DNA of 64,000 nucleotides from Deroplatys truncata (GCA_030765065.1 CM060980.1:64402364-64466363); one strand, 5' to 3'. Counted from the stretch's first letter, positions 11,105-22,680 are shown. The notes: generated by a model not told the origin, from the letters alone. A program made the numbers and translations.

Positions 11105-12075
11105 TGAGACGGTAATTTGTATCACAAATTACTCAGATGTAATTAATGATAATAATATGAATATGTATTTTTATGTGACATTGATTTCAGAGGTTTATTA
11201 ATTGTAAATATTATTGGTAAATAATAATATACGGCTCTACTGAAACTGTTAACAATAACGCAATAATGCAGCAAGGGGATGAGTTGTTTATCAGTACCGG
11301 GAACCAGGAAGTTACGTAATGTTTCGCGCCTTTTCGGTAAAAAAGCTTCTAGAACATTTCCTAAAGCAATATGTATTAGTGGTTTTCATTGGATAGTAAA
11401 ATAGACGCTAATGTTGGCGCGTTTTATTAGCCAATAGCAGTTCATTTATAATCTTTAGGCGTATCTTGAGGCAAGCCTATAAATAGTGTAGATTCAAGAG
11501 AGCGTTCTCCAGTGTTCAACAAGATTCTCAACACATTACACGTCAGCCCACCAGTTCTACAAAATTCTCCGTTCATTTATTTCGTCAAGTTACGCGCAAC
11601 AGAATTACAAGGACTATTATAAAGTATTATACAGTTAAATATATAAAGTTGAAGTACGTGAGTTAAAAGTGAGAAGTTATTACAAACAGTTTCAGTATGG
11701 CGAGTATCAAGATAAATATGTGAAAGTGTTCGTGAACGTGTTCTGCAATAAAGATTATAAAACCAATTTCTTCGTCACTATCATTTCTAGACAAAAGATT
11801 CCTTTCCGCTTCACACCCTGCAAGAGATACAAGTTCTACCAAGAAAAGATGATAGCTAGCCGGAGGACAATATACATAACCTTAAATTCTTTCAGAAACT
11901 AATTGATACAAATTGTTACACCAGATGGAGTTAAACGGACCAGACCAACGAATGACGTCACACAAGATGGCAACACGCGTGAAGTAAACATATACAATTA
12001 GCATACTCGCAAAATGGCTTTCAAACGTGGTGCTATATTAATGTTAAACACATAAGTAACATTAAAACAGTCGCA
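11105..12075 (+). repeat. Family G 5' LTR
   Basis: 971 bp beginning TGAGACGG and ending CAGTCGCA. It contains a CCAAT box (11431), a TATA box (11478), a possible initiator near 11508, an AATAAA at 11747-11752, and a PBS-like motif at 12015-12033, 64 bp before the actual PBS. A 77-codon open frame starting at a GTG (11669) is identical in both LTRs, but I do not regard it as a gene. Confidence 0.95.
11431..11515 (+). promoter_or_regulatory. LTR promoter: CCAAT, TATA and initiator
   Basis: CCAAT lies at 11431-11435, TATAAATA at 11478-11485 and a TCCAGTG-like initiator about 30 bp downstream (11508-11514). The spacing suits an RNA polymerase II start near 11510. The same set is at 14556-14640 in the 3' LTR. 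Confidence 0.65.
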
Positions 12076-12078
12076 AAT

Positions 12079-12097
12079 TGGCGCATCAACGTGGGGC
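12079..12097 (+). promoter_or_regulatory. tRNA-Lys-type primer binding site
   Basis: 'tggcgcatcaacgtggggc' lies three bases after the 5' LTR. It closely resembles the tRNA-Lys PBS known from insect retroelements (TGGCGCCCAACGTGGGGC), with a small internal difference. Minus-strand DNA synthesis would be primed here. Confidence 0.75.
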
Positions 12098-12423
12098 TAG
12101 ATAACTAGGAAAGGAACAAGAATAACCAGGAAGTAGCAGAATTAACTAGGAAAGGATCAACATAACCAGGTATGCAGCGGTGAAATCATCTACAAGACCC
12201 AGATTCAAGAAACAACAGGGACGACAGACTTCGATCGTAATTCCGAGATTACGATGCAACAAGGAATTCAACTATAAAAACATCGAGACGACGTAGATTC
12301 ATCATGACACAACGCAGAAGCGACATCAAATCTAGGAGAATGGGGCAGAACGCTGGACATCAAAGTAACAGCAACATACAGCATCACAAAGGTATCGTAA
12401 TTTTTTTTTAGAAAACAAAAACA

Positions 12424-13503
12424 ATGGCTACTAGCAATATTGAAGAAACAATGATGGAAGGGGATAGTGTAACAGTTAGCTGTAAGTCAATACAGGTTAC
12501 AAAAAAAGGTTCGAACAATGTAGTTTTTGAGGGAGGAAATGTTAGTGCAGAAAGTAAGAATAGAATAGTAGGATATATTACTATTGATGCTGGTACGATG
12601 ATGGAAATTATGGAAATGTTTAGAAATTTTGGTGAAAAACTAGATCAAAACAGGGAAGATATACAAAAGAGTCATAGGGAATTAAGGGAAGATATTGGTA
12701 AAACTAATGAGAAATTAGAAGACCTAAGTCAAAATAATAGAGAATTAAGGGAAGAAATTTGTAAGAATAATGAGAAATTAGAAAAGAAAATAGATCAAAA
12801 CAGAGAAGATATGCAAAAGAGTCATAGGGAATTAAGGGAAGATATTAGTAAGTATAATGAGAATTTAGATAAACTAATTCATAGTTATGAGAAATTAGAG
12901 CAAGCAGTAGATCAAAGCAGTGAAGAAACTGAAAAGAAAGTTACGAAGCTAGATAGGAGTATCCCAGAAAATGAGGAAGTAATAGTAAGTGAGATAGGAG
13001 AAATTGCAAAGAAAATGCTAGACATGAGCAGGGAAAGAGATAACAAAGAAAGTGAGGTTAATACTAAAAGTGAGGTTAATGTAGAATGTACAGAGTTAGG
13101 AAGTCAAATGAGTAGTATTACAAGTGAGCTGAGAGAGATAAATGAGGTTAGGAATGTAGATTTAAATCAGGCGCAAGTTAAATTCAGAGGGGAGATATCA
13201 GAAATACAAAATGAGACAGAAATGCAAAGAAATAAATTGTACCAAGATGTTCAAATTGAAAACTCCAGTCCAGTACAGTTTAGTACAGATTTGTCAGAGT
13301 ATTCTAAAAGTAAAGAGATAGCAGAAGAATTGAAAATGAAAGTTGGTAAAAGATGTGTTGTTCAAGAAACTGTAGATTGTTTTCAAATATTATCAGGGAA
13401 CGAAATGTCATATGAATACAAGAGGTTATTAATGAACAATTTGAAGGTTAGGTTACGGCTACGAGTAATGTTTAGCCACACTCAATTTGATCCAGGAGGG
13501 TAA
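12424..13503 (+). CDS. Coiled-coil Gag-like protein of family G element
   Basis: A 359-codon ORF with a clean ATG after the 326-bp leader that follows the PBS. After an N-terminal part of about 70 residues with no recognised domain, residues about 72-190 form a strongly charged coiled coil. It is built from repeated blocks such as KLDQNREDIQKSHRELREDI and NRELREEICKNNEKLEKK, in which an 'N/QNREDxQKSHRELREDI' block occurs at least twice. Residues 190-290 are also helical and acidic. The C-terminal 60 residues include CVVQETVDCFQILSGNEMSY and end in FDPGG. There is no zinc knuckle and no pol reading frame. Coiled-coil N-terminal Gag segments occur in some insect LTR elements, so I infer a truncated Gag that might co-assemble with a full-length relative's Gag. 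The frame is intact, in keeping with the young insertion. Function is unproven. Confidence 0.7.
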   Translation: MATSNIEETMMEGDSVTVSCKSIQVTKKGSNNVVFEGGNVSAESKNRIVGYITIDAGTMMEIMEMFRNFGEKLDQNREDIQKSHRELREDIGKTNEKLEDLSQNNRELREEICKNNEKLEKKIDQNREDMQKSHRELREDISKYNENLDKLIHSYEKLEQAVDQSSEETEKKVTKLDRSIPENEEVIVSEIGEIAKKMLDMSRERDNKESEVNTKSEVNVECTELGSQMSSITSELREINEVRNVDLNQAQVKFRGEISEIQNETEMQRNKLYQDVQIENSSPVQFSTDLSEYSKSKEIAEELKMKVGKRCVVQETVDCFQILSGNEMSYEYKRLLMNNLKVRLRLRVMFSHTQFDPGG

Positions 13504-14229
13504 ATAGCAATGAGATGTAAAGTAAATGCTGGATAGTTGAAGATGACTTGCAGAGAAATGTATTGGAACGTAAGAGGGTTAACTAAATATATATATGTCA
13601 TGAGAAAACAGAAATAAATTCAAAAAAAAAATATAGAAAAATAAAAAGAAATAAATATTTAAAAGAAAAAAATAACATTTTTTAATAACTGTAACAACAT
13701 TTGAAAATTAAGAATGCAAAGATTGAAACTTAATATGATGTTAAAAGTAAAAGTACGTAAATAATATACAAAATAAGAAAAATGGGTAAAAATAATTAAA
13801 AATAATTAAAAACAAATACTTATGTAGTAAATATAACATGTGAAACAGTGCCTAGATTTAAGAGATGTAAATATATGTAAAGGGTGAATATTTTGGTAAA
13901 TATGTATAGTAATTACAAAAAAATTCTTGAATTGATAAATTTTTGGTAACAATATAAGAAAGTAAACCATTTTTTGTAACACTAGTTAAATAATTTAGGG
14001 TAAAGTATGTGCTATAAAACAAAATTTGTGATGTCAGATGAATATCTAAATTAATTAAACCAGAGCCAGTAAGTATTGGCGAGATAAAACATATGTCGTG
14101 TGTTAAATGCGTGTGAAGTGTTAAGTGAAAGTGATAACGTGTCTTCCAAGATTTAGGAGACTAAAAACACAATTTTAAAATTTCTAAACAAGTTATAAAT
14201 ATTTATAATTATGTTTCTAGTGGGGCATA
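13504..14229 (+). other. AT-rich 3' internal region of family G element
   Basis: Very A-rich non-coding sequence between the ORF stop and the 3' LTR. No frame with similarity to pol was found. A short G-rich tract 'agtgggg' just before 14230 is the only candidate polypurine tract and is weak. Confidence 0.6.
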
Positions 14230-15200
14230 TGAGACGGTAATTTGTATCACAAATTACTCAGATGTAATTAATGATAATAATATGAATATGTATTTTTATG
14301 TGACATTGATTTCAGAGGTTTATTAATTGTAAATATTATTGGTAAATAATAATATACGGCTCTACTGAAACTGTTAACAATAACGCAATAATGCAGCAAG
14401 GGGATGAGTTGTTTATCAGTACCGGGAACCAGGAAGTTACGTAATGTTTCGCGCCTTTTCGGTAAAAAAGCTTCTAGAACATTTCCTAAAGCAATATGTA
14501 TTAGTGGTTTTCATTGGATAGTAAAATAGACGCTAATGTTGGCGCGTTTTATTAGCCAATAGCAGTTCATTTATAATCTTTAGGCGTATCTTGAGGCAAG
14601 CCTATAAATAGTGTAGATTCAAGAGAGCGTTCTCCAGTGTTCAACAAGATTCTCAACACATTACACGTCAGCCCACCAGTTCTACAAAATTCTCCGTTCA
14701 TTTATTTCGTCAAGTTACGCGCAACAGAATTACAAGGACTATTATAAAGTATTATACAGTTAAATATATAAAGTTGAAGTACGTGAGTTAAAAGTGAGAA
14801 GTTATTACAAACAGTTTCAGTATGGCGAGTATCAAGATAAATATGTGAAAGTGTTCGTGAACGTGTTCTGCAATAAAGATTATAAAACCAATTTCTTCGT
14901 CACTATCATTTCTAGACAAAAGATTCCTTTCCGCTTCACACCCTGCAAGAGATACAAGTTCTACCAAGAAAAGATGATAGCTAGCCGGAGGACAATATAC
15001 ATAACCTTAAATTCTTTCAGAAACTAATTGATACAAATTGTTACACCAGATGGAGTTAAACGGACCAGACCAACGAATGACGTCACACAAGATGGCAACA
15101 CGCGTGAAGTAAACATATACAATTAGCATACTCGCAAATTGGGTTTCAAACGTGGTGCTATATTAATGTTAAACACATAAGTAACATTAAAACAGTCGCA
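14230..15200 (+). repeat. Family G 3' LTR
   Basis: Same length (971 bp) as the 5' LTR and identical to it by eye except at 15139 and 15143, both in or beside the PBS-like motif 15140-15158. TATAAATA is at 14603-14610. The LTR is followed by the target duplicate 'cttt' at 15201-15204. Confidence 0.95.
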
Positions 15201-15204
15201 CTTT

Positions 15205-17499
15205 CAGATTGAACGTTTTAAATTTGGATATCAAGTTTGAAACAAATAATTAGGAATAAGCGCGTTCATCTAACCAATACATCGATTTTTGAAAATCTAT
15301 TATACTTAAGTCATTATTGACATTTCCATATATCCGACTTTTCAACGGAAAACAGCAACTTAAATTGAAGAAACGTGTTACTAAAATTGCCGTACATATT
15401 TGTTTTCAGTATTGCTTAAATCTAAAATTTCGCTCTGATGCATTAACAATTTTTTTGGAAAAAATATAGCCTAAGGTGCAAAATTCAATTAAAACATAAT
15501 ACCCCAAAATTTTTTGCAACGCAAAATATTAAAAATGTAAAATCAGTCCAATTAAATAACAAATTTAACGTATATCTACAACAATAATTTCATTTGTAAC
15601 GAAAAATATATGCCAAAAAATAAGATATCTACCTTTATTTACTAGCCGTCTACTAATCTATTCAATACAAGTTTAAGGATAAAAACGAGAAACTCCCAGA
15701 GTTGACAGAACTGTATCTCATCTGAATCTCGGAACTCGCTTAGGTTCAAATATTTCTTTGATTGGAAAAGAAATCATACTTCTGGTTCTAGTAAGGGAGT
15801 AGTTCCCTTATGTTTCGGATAGTACTTGGTGCAATATGCCGTGCTGATTCTAGATTCCGTGTAACCACGAAATGCTTAATAGCACATAACAGATCACGCG
15901 CAGAGCTTGAAGCAATCCTGTAGGATGGTTCTTTTTTTTTTTCCTTACGCGAAGAATTCACAATGACTACAAAAGTTAAATGTATTATGGTATCGTTGTG
16001 ACTGTATAGAGCGTTTAACACATTCTTTTGAAAGCACAACATCCTAATAGCCTGAACAATTTGTGTTTCTGAACACAATGCGACAGGCAATTTTGTAATT
16101 TACGATGAATTAAACTACTTAAAGAAGTCGAGGAATTCCGTATTTCTCCACATAATTTTTATAGTGTCTTTAATTGTTTTGAATCATGCTGCGTTTTACT
16201 GTCTGTCCTTTTAATGATTTAACATTTGTACAAAGGAACAGCTACTACATTTGGGTTCGTAATTTACCAATGTTTTCTTGACTAGCTTTTATTATTCTAA
16301 GATTTTGCAAATTATTTACTTTAATGAAACATTTAAGCTTCAAATAAAATTTTTATTAAATTGAAGAAAAAATTTGAAATTTGAAACACGTATTCTCAAT
16401 CGATGCGTATTTATATAGAGTAACAAATGGTTTTAAAACATCACTATTTTTGCATATCAGTAGTTCTTTTATTCGTTTAACGTCTTAAATCAGTTAAAAA
16501 TAATGAATAACTCGAATATTAATGTAGCTTTCGACAAAGTGTCGAAAAACATTTTTTGGCATAACCCAAAGCAAACATGGTGAAAATGCTAACAAGTACA
16601 CAACATCACATAATAGCAAGTACAATGGAAATAAGGCGGACTGCCGACCAGAGGGGCAGCGGCAAAGGGAATCCAAATGTAACGATGAAACATCTTTCCA
16701 CCTTGTCTACCCTAAAGTTAAAGGAAAGAAGAAGAGATACTGCAGACGATAAACTTTTGAAGGAAATAATTTATTTTGAGTTTTGGGCTGCAGTCGTGCT
16801 CATCCATGGAAAGCAAAAACATCTGTGAATAGAATAGACCCTGACTGTGCTATACCACTTCAAAGCTCCACGAAAAGAGACTGTGTATTTAACCATGTAT
16901 GTCAGCCATAGCCTGCATTCGTAACGAAGTTGTTTGACAGAGCTTCAAACGGAATGCCTAACTACAGTTATTGAAAAATGCACAGAAAACTGTTTGCAAC
17001 GTAAATAAAGCAAGCAGCGGCAGAATCGCTTTAAGAATACGCCAAAAGAGATCAAATGGAAAAAAAGCAACATAGAGATGCGGTGATCAATTCAACCTTT
17101 GAAGTTCCAAACCATTACTTTTGACGCAGAGAAAAGTGCACAGAATAAATATATTGGCAAGTATTCTACGTAGATAACCATATATTTTGTATTTATTAAA
17201 TATGGCAAAGTAAACATATCATCTCTTTAAAGAAAAATTCATAGTCTAAATACAATGACTAGTGACTTGGGTAATAAAAAAATTGATCTTTTAAATTTAA
17301 CAAAAGCAACTTTCAGCTTTTAAAATGCACATTACATTTTTTATGTTTATGCCTCTAAAGGTTTTCACTAGGGATGATTTAAATGGCTGGAGTCATTGCT
17401 CATATTTAAACGTGTCTTTTGCAGTTTTCTGAACGTTGTAATTTTTGTTTGTTTACGGGGTAGCTTTCTCTTTAATAGTTACACACACCCAGGCACAGC
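15205..17499. other. Unassigned AT-rich stretch
   Basis: The longest frame is 100 codons on the minus strand (15788-16090), with no recognisable domain and a stretch of lysines from a T-run. No recurrent repeat was found before the family A copy that starts at 17500. Confidence 0.4.
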
Positions 17500-18468
17500 T
17501 TTTTACTTTCTCAACGACGTATAGTCAGTAGGGGAAGTATTGTATTCCACCCAAAAATTTGACCGAGATTTCACCGGAAATATATGTTTTGAGACCCCCT
17601 GAATCCAAAAAAAGCATTTTTGGAAACATGTCCATGTGTGTCTGTGTGCGTGTGTGTGTCTGTGAACTATGCTGTTACTCAGAAACGAACAGTCGGATAA
17701 ACACCAAACTTGGTATTTAGGTTCAGTATCCTCCAGAGATGCGGCACGAAGGTTTTCAAGAAAATCCTCCACCCCAGATTATCCTTTACACGGAACATTT
17801 TTCGAAAATTTTAATTTTATCAAAAATGGCTCTAACGATTTTGATTAAAATATCATATGTTTAAGATATTTTCATGACAAATAAAATGTATATCTTAAAT
17901 TTTCTGGGAATGTTTTCAAAAGTATTCTTCATTGTGAACGACTTTTGCATAACTGGTAAACCATAAGAGATAGACAAAATGTTGCTACATAAAAAATGTA
18001 GATCGCGTTAAAATATACAATTTATGTCATATACATTTTTTTTGTTGAGTGAACAATTTTCGAGATATTGTTTGTTATTACCTTAAATTTGTTAATACTT
18101 ATTTTCTCAAATGGAAATTCGTTATTCATTTATTTGTCTTGGATATGCAAAGAGTATAAATCTGTGGCAAAGAGAATGGTGCTGCATCTAGCAACCAGCT
18201 ATTAAGAGATATGTCGATGCTTAAAGGCTACTGCATTTCTATATTGCCCTTGCAAATACAAAACAAGGGAACATAGTACGCCTTAAGCGATAGTCAAATA
18301 TTTTTAGAGCTGGTCGCTATGTGTAAAATGTAATTCTCTTTGCATGTCAAAAGATCGTTTCTGCACGTTTATCTCGATTAATATGAAATAGATGGAGAAT
18401 AGGAGTTTGTAAAAATAGTTTGTACAAGAGTAGGGAAAATCATGTGAGTGTAACACATCAGATTTTTT
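17500..18468 (+). mobile_element. Family A repeat, complete copy with a hairpin tail
   Basis: Starts 'tttttactttctc' and ends 'aacacatcagatttttt'. The GT tract lies near 17634-17662. It is about 100 bp longer than the 878 copy because the tail carries one block in both orientations (18190-18318). Confidence 0.85.
18190..18318. repeat. Imperfect hairpin within family A tail
   Basis: Left arm 18190-18230 ('agcaaccagct...cttaaaggc') pairs with right arm 18280-18318 ('gccttaagc...agctggtcgct'). The loop itself has a short cccttg/caaggg stem. Other family A copies carry one orientation of this block or the other, so this copy appears to hold both. Confidence 0.65.
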
Positions 18469-19012
18469 CTTATTGTTTTAAATTTAATAACTATATATTC
18501 CATCAAAACGTATTGCTCTATGTTTATTTTGTAGTAACAAAATACACAAGATGTCCCAGGCCTCAAATTAACGCAGCTGAGAAGAATGTAAACTGAATAT
18601 TTTGAAAATGGTGCAACAGTGTTCGGAAATGCCTTTTTCAAGCCTAACGAAACATGATTACGTTTGAAGTTTTCTTTTTAAGCTTCTTAAATGTTTTATA
18701 CCAATAAACAATTGGCAACTCACTGGAACTGCCGAATTTTGCGACCGTCAATTTTGATACATGCATACAATCGAGCGCTATCTCTCAAATATCCCTATAA
18801 TCTTTTACAGAACTACTAAGACACGTGAGAAAAGGTGTTCTTTTTCATTTCTTTTTCAGCTCAATTCCTTTTTCATTTCTACTGGATTTTATACCCAAAT
18901 CTGGCGCTAGGCAGCTGTTTGTTTGAAAACTTTATGCGTGTTCCTCTAGCTTATTACTTCAACATATAGTGAACCTTGAAAATATATGTCCCGTCAGTGG
19001 TTATACTTTAGC
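18469..19012. other. Unassigned stretch
   Basis: An 87-codon minus frame (18378-18641) runs out of family A into this stretch and shows no domain. Nothing recurrent. Confidence 0.35.
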
Positions 19013-19016
19013 TTTC

Positions 19017-20031
19017 TGATGGAATATCTTTACGTTATTAGCACCACGCTTTGGGCGCCAAACTTGAGGTAGGTCAATGCTGCTGTTTGCACCATGTATT
19101 GCGGGAGATATGTTTCTTGGAGTGTTCGTCCCACGTACGTTACAAAGTTTCCGGTGGCCTTCGCCCCAACGTTCACTTTTCCGGTGGTATTTGCCCCACG
19201 TTTAAAAATCAACGTTGTATTTTAATTTTTATTTAAATATTATATATGTATGTCTCGGCTGCGTCAGTAGTAATTTGCAGAAACACGTATTTCTTAGCAG
19301 GGGTAGTACGGCTAAAGAATGAAAGCTTACACATATTATAATGGGATTAAACTTCGTTTTATTTATCCTTCACACGATTAAATAACACTTCGCTGATATA
19401 TCCTACTGTAGAGCTGTGAGATTATTGTTACTCTTACTATTTAACACGTAAACTTTATATTATTCTCGCCGTAAGAAATGTTTGTGTCTCACACTGGATA
19501 CGTATCGAAATGCTCGGAAACGCTGCCTTCTAGCGTCTGGTTGGGTATGCTATCTTGTAGCGTCTGGCGTCTAACGCTTAAATTCGTACATTTACTTTAT
19601 TTCAGCTTCTGATTGGCTAGCCTACTCCAATAGAATACTTTTAACTTAAAGCTTTTCTAGTTGTTGATTGGCTATTTACAGACTGTTTTAAATATTACAT
19701 TATTGTTCCAAGAATTATTAAACTTCCTAATTTATTGTTGTCTTATTGTTACCTCATTGTTAGCAACTTTCGACTTCTACTTTATAATTCTGTTTGCTAC
19801 GGTAGGTATTTTGCTTCTATTCTCACAGCTGCTACATTGTTAAATTACGTAATACATTCACATAACATTATTATACATTTTACATAATAATATAAACATA
19901 ATACAATGACTGTTACATACATTTTATATATTATTGTAGTATACACATATTGTTTTAAGGCGGGCTGGTATTAAGCTTTTATGTAATATAATTAGACTAA
20001 TATCATTTAAGTGTTAAAAATACTGCCTCAG
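19017..20031 (-). mobile_element. Solo LTR, family B (copy B1)
   Basis: On the minus strand the LTR starts CTGAGGCAGTATTTTTAACA at 20031 and ends ...CCATCA at 19017. The 4-bp repeat 'tttc' flanks it (19013-19016, 20032-20035), so it is a solo LTR left by LTR-LTR recombination. It shares the 'ctagcgtct' block, 'cctcggctgcgtcagtagtaa' and the polyadenylation-region layout with B2 and B3. Its 3' end (19041-19203) holds about five PBS-like motifs, the outermost being RC of 'gcaccacgctttgggcgcca', very close to a tRNA-Lys PBS. Confidence 0.82.
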
Positions 20032-20035
20032 TTTC

Positions 20036-22080
20036 AACTCTTTTATCAACCATAATTTGACAATAGTATGTGGAATATCTTGCATAAAGTTAGCATTCAT
20101 TCTTTATGCAGAAGTGAAAAATATTTTTCTCTTAATTATATTCGTAGGTGAAAAAGGACTTAGAATATTTCAACCAGATCGTATAAAACACACAACAATT
20201 TGATTCATCAAGGACACACAGTTCCTAAGAAAATTTTGAATATAACAAATCAGGATGCTTTTTAAAATTCTTACCTCATATATTATTTTTTTTAGAGGCG
20301 CAATGATTAATTTTGTAGCGAGACAACGCTCTAACCTATTTCAAGGCAACATTATATTAACTTTAGTTTCCTAAATAAAGTGAGAGGGACTAAATTTAAG
20401 TTGTTGCTCACGTAGGCTCTATATATGTTATTATAGTTGTGGTGGTTTTTAAATACAGTAATTTGGATGCATAATTTCAATTTTATAAAAGTATTACTGA
20501 ATAAACCTGTGTTATTATCCATAAAGGCATGTGAACATGACCTGTGGAACAGAGTGTAATCAAAAACTATTTGTACGAAAGTAAATTTGTTACAAGAGTT
20601 TGACTTTTACGACATTGTTGTTTAATTTTACTTACAAGCCTCCTATCCTATTTGTTTAGATTCAGATTTTTTCTTCTTATGCTTAAGATGAAAGTCCTAC
20701 GAAGGGGAGAATAATCCGATATTGTTTAGCTTTTGCCTAGGCTTTAGAAAACTTCATTTCGATTCTAACATAAAGTATAAACGGAAATGCACTTGAAATG
20801 CTATTAAATTCTACAGAGGAGTAATTAGTCTTCCACTTAGTAGCAAAAATTACAAGAAAGAAAGAAAACTGGAAGGATTGTAAAAACTGAATATTTAATA
20901 CACTATATTTACAATCTATCAATTCTATACGTTACCGCTTCACTGCATCCCTGTGTGTTCGTAAATAAATTTCACCATCCATAAATACCCTTATATAGAT
21001 TGTAATCAGAATAATTTGCTGTACATAATGCCGGAATTTGATTTAATTAGTTTTAATAGCATATGAGAAAACCAGAATCGAATTTAATCTCTCTCAGCAG
21101 TTAACGCTAGCTTAATTTCTAACATTTTATCAACAGTAATCTCACTACAGGCTTTTATTTATCTAGGGAAATTCAAACCTCTGGTGGGATTTAATTAACT
21201 GTGTCAATATTAGAGGAAAGTATATATATATAGATATATATTATAAGAAACAAATACAGCAGAACATTGAATTACTAAAATACTGAACTGTCTTAAAAAT
21301 GTATAGTTATATCATCTCATCAGATGACAGTAGTGTGTTCTGATCAGGTGTTCTCTTGTTACCAGCTGTGTCGAAAATATTGGGAAACAAGGAAACAAAT
21401 ATTAGGGAGATAATAAAAGCAAATCCTAGGAAGATGAAAAACAAAAAATGCTAAGGAAGTGATAAAAATTATAGAGATAAGCAGCCAGGATTGGTCGAAA
21501 TACGTTTTTCCGTAGCGTTTTATTGGTCAAAAGTACAAGTATTATAGTATTACATAGTAAGAGTGAAATAACCACAATAAAATGCTTTCGGGAGTAGGCC
21601 TGGTTAAAACAGAAAGTATCTCATGTTCGAATGCATAATTACCGTACAGATGTAGCGAAGAGCCTCGGATAATGTTTGCAGGTTGCTTTGCTGTTCCGAC
21701 GTTCAATGGTCTTTGATCTTCTGATACGTAATTATCCGCCAAACCTGACTCTTCTAATACGGCGTTAGACTTGGTGCACAAGCTAATAACCTGTGCACGT
21801 GATGTGCCTTAAATCCAATTTGGAACATTTATAAGCTCCATCCAATTAACATCCATCTCTATCATCGCCTTCATCAATCATCACGAGACGCATCCTCACC
21901 TTCCACGCGCTGTTTAAACCATTTGTTTCGTTTGCGGTGAAGCACAGATATCGAACCACAGATAATAGATGGGTAACGTTTAACATCCACTCAGAGAAAA
22001 AAGGTCTCGAAACAACTTTTGGGTCAAGAAGCTTAAGGAGAAAATATTCCAATTGATTCTTGGGGCTATTTTATGCGAGA
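20036..22080. other. Unassigned AT-rich stretch
   Basis: No recognisable gene. Short TA-rich run near 21221-21242. Frames up to 79 codons show no domain. Nothing repeated elsewhere in the window. Confidence 0.4.
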
Positions 22081-22082
22081 TG

Positions 22083-22680
22083 GCTCCGCGATAACGTATG
22101 AGGCTTGCATTCAGGAGGTCCCGGATTCGTTTCCTGGCAACCGCCCACTCTGACCATGGGTTTTTCGAGGTTTCTCTGGGTCGGTAAGCGAATTCTGGGG
22201 TGGTTCCTGTTCTATCGATAGGCGAATGCTGGGGTGGTTCCTGTTCTACCACAACTTTCTTGTCCATTATTTCCCTTACCCATTATTTCCTTCATTATCA
22301 TCTATTTCAGGATGTGGAGAAGCGCTTTGTGAAGATTTCTCCCTGACGTCGTTGGAACTGTTGACGGACCCGCCCTCTGTGCGTGGCTTCCCTTATGGGA
22401 CACCCGGGGCCTTGGGGCTTGCGGCTAGATTTGAACGGCGACGGATGCAGTTTATCTGGAATTGTTAGGGACCCATCCACGCCTGCGCGCGTCTTCTCCC
22501 GGATCTGGTCGCCCTTCGAACCTCTCCCTCCCTTCCAGAGGTCGCGATCGAAGCAAAAAGGGCCACATAGGCCTATGTGCGGTGCTCTGCCCCGGTTTCA
22601 GGGGCTTCTCCGTTATTTGTGCCTTTACCTTTGCCTTTTTTGGCTTAGATTGTTTGACTCGTTCCCGATTAAATATGTAT
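22083..22680 (+). mobile_element. SINE family D, long form (about 600 bp)
   Basis: A tRNA-like head at about 22083-22140 ('taacgtatgaggcttgcatt', B-box-like 'cggattcgtttcc') is followed by a body matching two other copies. 'gctttgtgaagatttctccc' is shared with the minus copy at 38340-38620, and 'gtcggtaagcgaat', 'ggatctggtc' and 'gtgcggtgctctgccccggt' are shared with 55858-56470. A 35-bp piece around 'aatgctggggtggttcctgt' is duplicated (22192-22250). The head points to RNA polymerase III transcription. Frames inside are spurious. Confidence 0.65.

Larger units (their letters stand above)
11105..15200 (+). mobile_element. Non-autonomous LTR retrotransposon (family G), recent insertion
   Basis: Two direct 971-bp LTRs (11105-12075 and 14230-15200), each TG...CA, enclose 2,154 bp. 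A 4-bp target duplication 'cttt' flanks the unit (11101-11104, 15201-15204). By eye the LTRs differ at only two bases, so insertion was recent. A primer site at 12079-12097 follows the 5' LTR. The interior holds one ORF (12424-13503) and AT-rich non-coding sequence. There is no protease, reverse transcriptase, RNase H or integrase, so it must rely on proteins from a relative. The TSD length and PBS type suggest Ty3/gypsy-like ancestry (inference). Confidence 0.95.

Noticed and set aside
11669-11902. 77-codon frame present in both family G LTRs
   Set aside because: It starts at GTG, lies within U5 and is identical in both LTRs simply because they are recent duplicates. No known LTR protein matches.
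15788-16090. 100-codon minus frame
   Set aside because: No domain, no homologue that I recognise, and no supporting gene structure in AT-rich DNA.
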